64,000 nucleotides of DNA from the NCBI RefSeq assembly GCF_037975245.1, contig NC_092573.1:8110501-8174500 (forward strand). The letters are read 5' to 3'. How positions within the stretch are numbered: position 1 is the first letter of the stretch; each line of letters begins with the position of its first letter. The position numbers and the translations under genes were made by a program. The DNA comes from Apostichopus japonicus. Taxonomy: Eukaryota; Echinodermata; Holothuroidea; Aspidochirotida; Stichopodidae. The notes below the pieces were generated by a model. The model saw only the letters and a program-made list of their open reading frames with translations, did no database searches and was not told the DNA's origin. Positions 1-11,200 of this stretch are shown here, in pieces.

Positions 1-213
1 GTAAAGGGTCGCCTCGCATTCACATCAAGTGATTCATTAATTGATCCTATTGGCAATCAAACAGTACTGTACCGAGTAAGGATGTTAAAATATCTATATA
101 TATATATAAATTTTTTATTCATTCATTCCGATCCTAGTTCATCTCTTTATGTCAGTTCTAAGCTGCTGGCATACACTGAACCACCATTGAATTGACTGAC
201 AGACTAGCGAAAA

Positions 214-1618
214 ATGTCTGGCAGCAAGAAAAATATGAGCGCTGCTGCTTCAGGTAATACTAGAACTGTTCTGTATAAATATATTGCAGGGCTTATCAAT
301 TGGTTGGGGCAAAGGGCCAACAAGAGACAAAACCCCACAACAGCTAGATAGAGTAATGTGCAGGGTAGTTTGGTAGCCTAGGGTGTGCTCAATCCTTAAT
401 GAAACACATACAGGATAAGTACAAGATAGTTGGTAGTTTGGTAGCCTAGGGTGTGCTCAATCCTTAATGAAACACATACAGGATAAGTAGAAGATAGTTG
501 GTACGTTTGGTAGCCTAGGGTGTGCTCAATCCTTAATGAAACACATACAGGATAAGTACAAGATAGTTGGTACGTTTGGTAGCCTAGGGTGTGCTCAATC
601 CTTAATGAAACACATACAGAATTAGTACAAGATAGTTGGTAGTTTGGTAGCCTAGGGTGTGCTCAATCCATAATGAAACACATACAGGATTTATAGTACA
701 AGATAGTTGGTAGTTTGGTAGCCTAGGGTGTGCTCAATCCTTAATGAAACACATACAGGATAAGTACAAGATAGTTGGTAGCTTGGTAGCCTAGGGTGTC
801 CTCAATCCTTAATGAAACACATACAGGATAAGTAGAAGATAGTTGGTAGTTTGGTAGCCTAGGGTGTGCTCAATCCTTAATGAAAAACATACAGGATAAG
901 TACAAGATAGTTGGTAGCTTGGTAGCCTAGGGTGTCCTCAATCCTTAATGAAACACATACAGGATAAGTAGAAGATAGTTGGTAGTTTGGTAGCCTAGGG
1001 TGTGCTCAATCCTTAATGAAACACATACAGAATTAGTACAAGATAGTTGGTAGTTTGGTAGCCTAGGGTGTGCTCAATCCTTAATGAAACACATACAGGA
1101 TAAGTAGAAGATAGTTGGTAGTTTGGTAGCCTAGGGTGTGCTCAATCCTTAATGAAAAACATACAGGATAAGTACAAGATAGTTGGTACGTTTGGTAGCC
1201 TAGGGTGTGCTCAATCCTTAATGAAACACATACAGAATCAGTACAAGATAGTTGGTAGTTTGGTAGCCTAGGGTGTGCTCAATCCTTAATGAAACACATA
1301 CAGAATCAGTACAAGATAGTTGGTAGTTTGGTAGCCTAGGGTGTGCTCAATCCTTAATGAAAAACATACAGGATAAGTACAAGATAGTTGGTACATTTGG
1401 TAGCCTAGGGTGTGCTCAATCCTTAATGAAACACATACAGGATAAGTACAAGATAGTTGGTAGTTTGGTAGCCTAGGGTGCTCAATCCTAAATGAAACAC
1501 ATATAGACTTAGTACAAGATAGTTGGTAGTTAAGATAAAATACCTGAGTGAAATTGAGGACAATGAAGATGATGAGAAGCCAGAGTTGACTAAAGACAAG
1601 ATGCAGACCAGCAAATAA
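214..1618 (+). CDS. Possible two-exon microprotein gene nested in an ADGRV1 intron
   Basis: I do not recognise this product. Exon 1 (214-253) reads MSGSKKNMSAAAS plus one base and ends in a GTAATA donor. Exon 2 (1530-1618) follows a TTGGTAG acceptor and reads VKIKYLSEIEDNEDDEKPEL, then TKDKMQTSK and TAA. The join is in phase and gives 42 residues, basic at the start and acidic later. Two AATAAA signals lie about 155 and 170 nt downstream. The frame stays acidic for 20 more codons after the stop (GETDKDPEDEDELDL), so the TAA could be a recent mutation or an intron border could be missed. The acceptor has no good pyrimidine tract. It could also be a processed or decayed gene copy. Confidence 0.35.
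345..1540. repeat. 68-bp minisatellite, about 17 copies
   Basis: Units of 68-69 bp are built around TAGCCTAGGGTGTGCTCAAT and ACACATACAGGATAAGTA. It fills nearly the whole intron of the candidate plus-strand gene, and each unit repeats the GATAGTTGGTAG string that serves as that gene's acceptor at 1529. Confidence 0.95.
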
Positions 1619-1772
1619 CCAGGTGAGACAGATAAGGACCCAGAAGATGAAGATGAGCTTGACCTCTGCAGCAGGAATTAAAAAAATGAGAAAATGGAAA
1701 ATTAAAGAAGTTAAATATGTCTGTTCAATGATTTACATTCCATGCATGTGTAATTTTACAATCTTAATTATG

Positions 1773-1791
1773 AATAAATATTTTGAATAAA
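1773..1791 (+). promoter_or_regulatory. Two polyadenylation signals (AATAAA) for the small plus-strand gene
   Basis: AATAAA occurs at 1773-1778 and 1786-1791, downstream of the stop at 1616-1618, at a spacing typical of a short 3' untranslated region. In AT-rich DNA such hexamers are frequent, so they only weakly support the gene. Confidence 0.3.
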
Positions 1792-2349
1792 TTTAAAATG
1801 GAAATAAATCAAATTGAATATGAAATTGTTAGTGATATGGACATAATTAAATGTTGAAACGGTGCCATTTTCACCAAAAAAAACTGGTATTTCTGGTGCT
1901 GGATTTGCTACAGGATGAAAATTGTTTGCTTTACGGTACAGTTTCCTAATAAAACTACAATTGTTTATACAGAATACGGCAAATTTGTTGTAGCACAAAC
2001 TTTTCAATGAAAAGAATACTTCTTTCTCTGTATTAATTCCTTGAGGTAGCTTATGCACCAGAATCTAGTAATACTAATATTATTGATTCCTTAGTATTCT
2101 AAATTCAAGATTTACTTGTCCCTTTTTTTTGCCCCCCCCCCAAAGAAAGATAGAGGTTACTTCTGCATATTTACTGTTAAATTAAAGGGTTATTTTTACA
2201 AGACGGTGACATCCATTCTTTCCAGAATGGTGACAACAAACGTTATCAAAACATTTAAAAAGGGCCATAACAGCGTCGCACATTTGGGTTTCTTTTTTCA
2301 CATCAGATTCATGTCTACCAATGAATCCAATACCAATCTTCATCCTCAC

Positions 2350-2507
2350 CTGTAGTGTTATATCTGCCCATGTATATATCATCGTATCTCTTCCACTGAG
2401 GTTTCACCTGGAAAGCTTGCATGAATATGATGACTACTGCCACCAATGACAATATAGCTGGTCCTGCAACGCTAGCCAAGGCTGCATAACCGTTCGGGAT
2501 GAAACAT
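2350..2507 (-). CDS. ADGRV1: ADGRV1 exon w68 (ECL2 cysteine, TM5, ICL3)
   Basis: Phase 2 to 1. It encodes CFIPNGYAAL with the conserved ECL2 cysteine, TM5 (ILSLVAVVIIFMQAF) and QVKPQWKRYDDIYMGRYN. Donor GTGAGG. The TM6-TM7 exon that must follow was not found in positions 1-2349 and is presumably left of the window. Confidence 0.94.
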
Positions 2508-5195
2508 CTGTAAGGAGAATTTATCATGTGAATTGACTTAAATGTAAACCAGATTTTAGGACAAGAAAAATTAAAGCCCATGTTTTGCTGTTTTTGTTCA
2601 AGTCCGATGGAACAAATTTCTATTGAACCTCTCTCCTAAGCTCTTTTTTTCTCCTCTTTTCTGTAGAAACGATGAATCTGTGCACATTTATCATACAAAA
2701 ATAGCCATGAGATAGTCATAGAATGCACACAAGGTAAAAGTAAATCAGATTTGACAAGAACAATTAAAGTTCATGTTTTGCTGAATTTTTTTCCAAGTCC
2801 GATGGAACACAAAACACTTGATATGATTTAAAGACACCAATTTCTATTGAACCTCTCCTAAGCTCTTTCTTCTGATTTTTATAATATTGATGAATCTCTT
2901 CATATTTAGTCATACTTTGTAGAACTCTTATAAATGGATCTATGGCTCTACAGACCTGCCTTCCTACTGTTATGAAAGTTAAAGCATTCACTTATTTAAA
3001 TCAGCTGCTGTGATATAATTTTATTTCTTGTAAACCAAAGATTCTTGTACTCTTCCTCCTTATAGTCCCAGCCTGTTTCTTCTTCTTTTTCCCCTTTTTT
3101 TTGGGGGCAATCTCTGAATGAAGTTAATGAATTTGCATATTAAGTAAGTATTGAGTAAGTCCCAATACCAAGGTAGCATGCAGTAGATAAAATTGTGGTT
3201 TTAACTATTCCATCACTGCTCGGTGCTGTTTAGACACACAGTACACATTACTGAGCCTATCAAAACAATTTAATTTCCCTATGAATATTGGCTTGAATAC
3301 TTAAGCTAACCACAAGACATCCATTGCATGATAATAACAAGGCTATCAATTCCCAGTGGTTCTAGTTACGTCATATGACAGCCCTCTCGGATATAGTCTC
3401 CTCTAAACAAACAAACATATATTTATATATATATATATATATTTATTTATAGACTCACATATCTCCATTGTTGTGAACATCTCCATAAATAACTTGGGTA
3501 TAGTCCAGGCCAACATTCCTCACGTCATAGACAAACGGCCAATCGAACGCGGCGTACATCAGGACCACGTAGACGACAATCACCGCCACAGGTAAAGCTA
3601 TTGAAAAGGAAGATATCAGTAGGTCAATTCACTATAATTATTTTTAATTTGTTAGGAATGAAAACTGCTTTGAGGAACTTCATTTTAAGAAGCCAAACAA
3701 ACAAACAAACTAATCAAAATAGGTTTTAATTAATCCTGTTTATTTCTACAAAGTCTACCGATACTGCTATAAAAAATTTACATTCAGAAAGCAATGAACG
3801 TTGAGTCATGACCTTAATAATTTTGACCGACATCATAACGTTCTTGTTAAGTTAATTCAGGAACCTAATTATCACAGCTAGGCTTAATTGTAAGGGTTAT
3901 ATTTTCCAGAGAAAAATTGCACCTCCATGAACGGAGGAACGGTTTTCCTTCGCATGTATCCTTCACAAACAGGAACAATGTATTCTATGGATGGTTGCTA
4001 GTGAGGATGTGGATACTTTGGGTGAATGTGATGTAAGGTGCACCCAACTATCCATAACCCTCGTTAGGATATATCCATAGGGAAACGTTCTTCCTTTCTG
4101 AAGGATATACCCACAGGTAATGTCTATTTCTAAAAAGGATATTTCCTTTACAAATGTCTAAAGCTTGACCGTAATAGTTAGGTGCTCCATCCGATATTTT
4201 TACTGAACATTCATGTTCACAAGGAACTCTATGACCTAATTAACACAGTGAGGCATAACAGTTTATCCGAAAGAAATGCATTTGCATCAACAACTTACAA
4301 GAAGAATATATTTGCCCTTTGCATGTATCCTTCCAAAACAAGATCATTTCCTACCGATGTATTAGAACGATAATGTAGGTAACAAGGGGGGGGGGGGGGG
4401 GCAGGGGGGGCTATACAGAGGCTGCACACAAAGGGTATATTGAATATTTGTCTAAGGGGGAGGGGCAGGGGTGGCTATACAGAGGCTGCACACAAAGCAC
4501 ATATTGAATATTTGTCTAAGTGGGGGGAGGGGCAGGGAGGTGGCTATACAGAGGCTGCACACAAAGGGCATATTGAATATTTGTCTAAGGGGGGAGGGGC
4601 CGGGGGTGGCTATACAGAGGCTGCACACAAAGGGCATATTGAATATTTGTCTAAGGGGGGGAGGGCAGGGGGTGGCTATACAGAGGCTGCACACAAAGGG
4701 CATACTGAATATTTGTCTAAGGGGGGAGGGGCAGGGGGTGGCTATACAGAGGCTGCACACAAAGGGCATATTGAATATTTGTCTAAGGGGGGAGGGGCAG
4801 GGGGTGGCTATACAGAGGCTGCACACAAAGGGCATATTGAATATTTGTCTAAGGGGGGAGGGGCAGGGGGTGGCTATACAGAGGCTGCACACAAAGGGCA
4901 TATTGAATATTTGTCTAAGGGGGGAGGGGCAGGGGGGGTGCCTATACAGAGGCTGCACACAAAGGGTATATTGAATATTTGTATATTGTGTGTTTATTTT
5001 TGTTACATTATACTGAGTTGAATATTATGTTCCTGAAGAGCTAAATTTACTTACTCCAACCAGCGACAAAAAAGATGATGTAATATCTGTCTGTATGTTC
5101 GTCATTCATCACAAACACTTTCCAGAAATTCAGACCCTGACGATGTAAAAAACAAAGACATAAAAGCTATCAATTATCCACAATAAACCAAACAA

Positions 5196-5229
<34 letters not shown>

Positions 5230-8200
5230 TTGCCTGATGATCGCCACAGTGAAAGGGACTCAATGTGTGTGTGAAACTCTGAGTTGCAATGCAATAGAAT
5301 AGCACGTTTATACATATCAGCCCTATCTATTTATGCGACATATATAAATATATATATATCGCATAAATAGATAGGGCTGATACAGGAAAGACAGAAGTAA
5401 ACATCAAAACAGAAATGTTTAAAACCAGGAAATGTGAACTTCTATTTTGGGGTGACAGAGTTCAAGAAATATGGGGGGGTTGGTAAAATAAGCTAGTATG
5501 AAGGTTTTTGCTTTCAGTATTTAAAAAGTAAAAAAAAAAAACCTATAACAAAAATGTTAATAAAGTATTGAATCATCTCAGGCCAACTACAAAAGACTGA
5601 AGTGATAGCACGTTCCTATCAGAGTCGGGCATAACAATGATGGCTTTTATCCAAAAAGAAGTATGTATTGCCGAGAACAAAGGAAAGCATTTTCCTTCGC
5701 CAATGTCATTTACAAAAGTATGAGCAGTTTCCTACGGATATTTTTGGGGACGATTAAATGCTGATAATTGGGGGGAAGATGTACGAGTCTACCTGTATGA
5801 ATATCCACGAAAACTGTGATAACAGAAAGTAGTGGATCAGCACACCGAGCGCAGTGCATCCTTCATAGCTGACCCAGTTACTGACGTACGCAGAGGTCAG
5901 GAATACGACCTGGCAAGAGCGGGAAGGAATGGAAAGTTGGCATGGAATAGTACTAAAGCAACACCTACGTACTGAAATATCATGCTGCATCATAATTATT
6001 GTAATAATTGAAATATCATGTTGATGTAACATCAATCATCAAGTCTAATGGCAAGAAGATGATAATGGTACAAAACTTATTTACCTAGATATGATGGCTC
6101 AAAGACATTTTTATACAAAAATTTTGCACTTTTTGGTTTTTTTATTGTAATAGGAAGCATCATAATACCACAGAAAACCTAAGCTTCTTTGATGATTTTT
6201 CATTTATGATTCAATGATTCTTTCATTCTATGCCCATTGGAATGTGTTTAAATTTGCTTTTCAAATGGACTATAGTTTGAATGAAAGAGTAATATTTAAA
6301 AGATGCAGTTTATAAATCCCTCAAAAAAAAAACCACATTGTCTTTACTCCATAAACATAAAACACTACACATATTTAAATTGAGCTACATTTACTTATTT
6401 GATTCTACTGCTATATGAAGGGCACTCCTACAAAGCATTTGATGATTAGTTCACAATTATCGATGGCTATGTATGATAGATAAAGTTATTTGCCATCTAT
6501 TCACACAACAGTTACTTACTTGTAGACACATGGCAGCGAAGCACATATGCATGAGAAGTCTTGCTGCAAACATGGAATATACCGCACACACCTGATGGGT
6601 CAGCAAAGCCAGAAAGAAGCACGTCTGAAAATGGGGTAAAATATTAAGAAATAATACAATATGAATGCTTGATATAGACCTTTCCAAAGACCTTGATATA
6701 GACCTTTCCAATTGAAAACCTTGGGAGTACAACTTATCACGAAACATGTTAATTTGGACACAATGGACTGTTTAAAAGCTTTCCATGTATAGGAGAAATT
6801 ATAGTGATAACAGGAAACAATGAGAACAACCACTGAATGTACTCTTGTACTATCATTTGAGGAAGGCCAGACAGATTTAGACATGTAACCTGTGGTACCA
6901 CTTTCCATTTCTAAATGTTTGTTTTTCTATACAGGGCCAACAACAAAAAATCACCACCGAGTGCTAAAAGATGCATGGCTGTAAACAGTTGTCAGCAATG
7001 AACATTTGTTGATGACAAAACTGGCAAATGATAAAAAGGTGGGAAATAATTGAGTAAATATGGTTATGAATAATATAACAGTAATGATCAACTGTGTCCA
7101 CTTCAGAATGTTAATTTTAAAGATGAAAATGTTTGCCTTATTCAAACTTTCAGTAAGCTGATGATAAAAATCTCTGGCATTCTACCAACCAGGTTATCCA
7201 ACCTAAATTGTACTCTACCAAACAAATTTCCCAAATCACAGAGCATGTCTCCCATTCAACATAATTTCTTTACTGAGGATGATGGTCAGAGGCAACACAA
7301 TCTTTTACACTGCACGTATGATGACACAGACTCTGGTTCAATTAACTGATGAAGGCACACATCAGCAGCAAGGAATGAATTTTAGCAAAATACCAATTTT
7401 TCAATTTATGGTTTGCTTCTTAGTGACAGGTGTCAGTATTTTTGTAAAAATATAAACAGCATAATCCATAATTATAATTATGTGACTAATCTATGGACGT
7501 ACCATGACCACGAAGCAGGAGATGTAAACAAAGATGTTGTAACCGACGAGATTATCTGTCTGAGCTTGAGCGGCAAACTCTGACAGATGATGACAGGCGC
7601 ACTCAACGTAATTTGATTGGTCAGACTGGGGAGACGAAAAATGCGTACAATCATCAAATAATGATCATAATAATAGCGATTTATAATGCGCACATATCCG
7701 CCCTGCTCAAGGCGCAAGAGATGTAAATAAAGATGTTATAACCAATGTCAAAATCAATTTGAGTATACTAAAAAATCTAAGTCTATCAATTTTCTGCCTC
7801 AATGTAGGCGGGTGGGGTTGCATAGGGTAGCATAATAACATGGGGAGGACTCAAGATTTTCGAAGTCGAGGGGGGGGTATAAAATTAAAGTGTATCTTTC
7901 TCATGTCAAAGTAGTTTAAAGTCACTCAGTTACTTTAAAGAATCACAAGACTGTTTTTTTTTATTGTTATATCATTTTTTTTTTGTTAACAACAGCCAAA
8001 CAAAACCATGTTTAAGATATTAAGTTTATCAACCTTGTTCACTGAAACTGTACATAACTTTCATACTTTCAAACATGGCACAATCTACTGTGTTGAATCT
8101 CTATGCTTCTCCATGCTGTTATGCTTATCAATGCAAGTCACTCCCTCCGGAAAAAATTATTTATGACACGACTACGTCTCTACTACATTTCTGAGTGTAG

Positions 8201-11200
8201 TTATTACCATGCTACGATTTATAACGATAATCCGATTCATGACAATAGCCTACTACCGTAAGTGAAAATGGGGGTCTTACTGTAACTTCGCATGAATTTG
8301 GTCTCCAGTCATTTGAAGAAGGTCTGAAGAGAACACACTGTGCTCCCCTCGGGGTCACTCTCCTATCCGTGGTGTAGATCCTGTACCCCACCGGAGTGTC
8401 CAGGGATGTGAAATTATTCTCTGCCCCTCGTATGCCGACCGACAATACCTGAGGTAAAACAGAACAATGATTTAGATACATCTTATGAGTATGTGCAATT
8501 TCAGATTGCCAGTTGTCATGGTGATCCTGGAGAGTATGCTTGGTTTTACTTTACTTTTTCTTTTCTTTTTCCAGAGAGAGAGAGAGAAAATAAAATACTG
8601 TTAGTATACAGTCTGCTATCTATAGCAAAAAGCCAGTGTAGGTGAAATAGAGGGCCAGACATAATTTCAATCATAGCAGGACCTTCTCGAAATGTGAACT
8701 GAAACGAAAACAGACTGAGGACAGATTTAAAATAAGCAGACAGCTTTATTGACCAATGAATACTACTTAAGGTTAACGACCTAACACATATACTAAACTG
8801 CACGTTAATTCATTGACCCTGGACCTAAATAACAAACTATTAAATACCTGTTCGCTAAGGACTGGATTATCGTTAGTAAGAAACCATTGTTGACTGTTGT
8901 ACTCAATGAAATGAACATCCTCGCAGGAACTCCCTCTACCGCCCTGAGTGTTCAGCAGGTCAGACGGTAACGTAAAGTAGTTTGCAGACCTGTGTGAAGA
9001 AACCACAAATTAATTCAAATCGTATCGGTGTGCTATGTAAATAAATATACACAACATGATTTATGCAGTAGCTTTGTCTCAAAAATATCTTTCAAAAGGT
9101 TTCAACAGCTGTAAAGAAGAGAAGATTTACAGAGTGTTGGTAACCACCTTTTTTCCCCTTAAAACATTTAGATACTTATATAAACAGATACTATTCTTAG
9201 AGTTGGTAATATATGAAGCTAACGAAAGCAAAGATTTCTACTTTGCTCAGACTGACATCTTTATACAAAGATTGGCTACCTCAGCTTTGCTTAAATTTTC
9301 GACACAAACAGAAGAATTGTTGATTAACCATGCAGTAGCAACGGAATAGACAACTGATTAATATTGGCCCTTAGTGAGATGGGGGGGGGTGGGGAGGGGG
9401 GATTACCAACCTCACTGAAAGAGAGGCTCCACATTTTTGACAAGCTCATTTTCATGCCTATAAAATCTATGGTAAAGGTCATTTATTGCTGGGTCCAACT
9501 GAGGGATCTTCACAACCGCTATTATAGTGGGAAGGCCTGAAGCATTGGCATACTTTATATAAAGCTGCCAAAGTGATCAATACTATACACAAGCTATAGA
9601 CGGATTAAGATAAATACGTACTGTCCATCGAATCTCTTGCCGTTAATTTCATCTCTCGGCAACCGAGCAGCTGTTATCAGTGCTCTGTCACACTGTAACG
9701 ATCTCTCCGAGCTGCTGGAACACGGTAGATCGGTGACGAGCGTGTAGGAGAACCTCGTGAAGAGTTCGGCTAGTTCGTAGACTCCACTGGAAAAGAGAAG
9801 AGAAAATAAAACTGATAGGCAAGTTCATAAACTCTACTGAGAAAGAGAAGAGGACCCCAAAAAATACTACTATTTGAAAAGCTATTGAGCATGACTTAAA
9901 TCAACAGAGTTGCAATGAAATTTTGAAGCAGTGCAAGCAAATCAGGTTTTCTTTCTTAAGCTTCGGAGGGGGAAAACGGCACTGAAAATTTCCATAAGCT
10001 TGTATACTAGCACAGGTGATTTCTTGCTATTATTCATGAAACAGACAGCCAAGCACTCTTGGGTACTATAACAAGAAATATAAATGACAGCCCCCTCTGC
10101 TGTTTTCTTCTTTTAATATTTGTTTCTTAATATATTTTGCCACTTCCTTGTCAGTCCATAAGTCTGTTTGTTTCTTTAATAATATATTTGTTTATTCAAT
10201 TATTATTTTTTATTTTTGGGAATGGTGGATTCCCCTCGATCAGCATGAATTTTCCAAGAACCTGGTTCGAATGCTTCGCAAGGTTATTACAACCCTGCTT
10301 AGAGTTTTAATCTATTTGTGTAAAGTCTTCTAAACTGATAAACATTACATTATATTAAAAGTCCAATCATGTCGTCTTTCACCCTACCATTAACTAGTCC
10401 ACAGAAATCATGTAGCCTAATAATCCTATCCATAAGAAAAAGGTACTTTTTGTCTCAAGTTCCCTTCTTTTAACCAAATGAGAAACATACCTAAAATGGC
10501 AAAACATAATGATCAGCCATGTTTTGGGGTAAAACTTCACACTGATCTGAAACCTAGTCTATTAAATCCTTGTTTTGAATGTTATTTTCTCTACCAGAAT
10601 CTATAAAATAGGTCTTGTGTGGTCATGTCTTGGTCGACTAGTTAATTTCGTTACCAGAATCCATAGAATATGTCTTGTGTGGACACATCTTGGTCGACTA
10701 GTTAATTTCGTTACCAGAATCCATAGAATAGGTCTTGTGTGGACACGTCTTGGTCGACAAGTTGATTTCTTTACCAGAATCCATAGAATATGTCTTGTGT
10801 GGACACATCTTGGTCGACTAGTTAATTTCGTTACCAGAATCCATAGAATAGGTCTTGTGTGGACACGTCTTGGTCAACAAGTTGATTTCTTTACCAGAAT
10901 CCATAGAATATGTCTTGTGTGGACACATCTTGGTCGACTAGTTAATTTCTCTACCAGAATCCATAGAATAGGTCTTGTGTGGACACGTCTTGGTCAACAA
11001 GTTGATTTCTTTACCAGAATCCATAGAATATGTCTTGTGTGGACACATCTTGGTCGACTAGTTAATTTCGTTACCAGAATCCATAGAATTGTCTTGTGTG
11101 GACACGTCTTGGTCAACAAGTTGATTTCTTTACCAGAATCCATAGAATATGTCTTGTGTGGACACATCTTGGTCGACTAGTTAATTTCGTTACCAGAATC

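Larger units (their letters stand above)
5137..8280. other. Introns around the TM1-TM4 exons
   Basis: Besides exons w63-w65 and the simple repeats already listed, the intervals 5383-5792, 5910-6519, 6625-7502 and 7626-8280 hold no recognisable gene or element. The other unlisted introns between 12,890 and 61,770 are likewise without recognised features. Confidence 0.6.

Noticed and set aside
345-1540. The regular 68-bp array could be mistaken for a CRISPR array.
   Set aside because: Whole units are repeated without unique spacers, the setting is an animal intron, and no cas-like gene is near.
1768-2058. A 96-codon minus-strand frame downstream of w68, examined as the missing TM6-TM7 exon.
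   Set aside because: It contains no TM6/TM7 signature of adhesion GPCRs, and its composition is that of AT-rich noncoding DNA.
2315-2507. Read-through of exon w68 gives GEDEDWYWIHW and a stop, suggesting a receptor form truncated after TM5.
   Set aside because: The GTGAGG donor at 2349 is good and the phase fits ADGRV1. A form without TM6-TM7 would be an intron-retention product and has no support.
4440-5021. Long open frames in a 66-bp G-rich repeat on both strands (up to 193 codons).
   Set aside because: Three frames over the same repeat are open on both strands at once, which is what a stop-free repeat with period 66 gives. Nothing else suggests translation.
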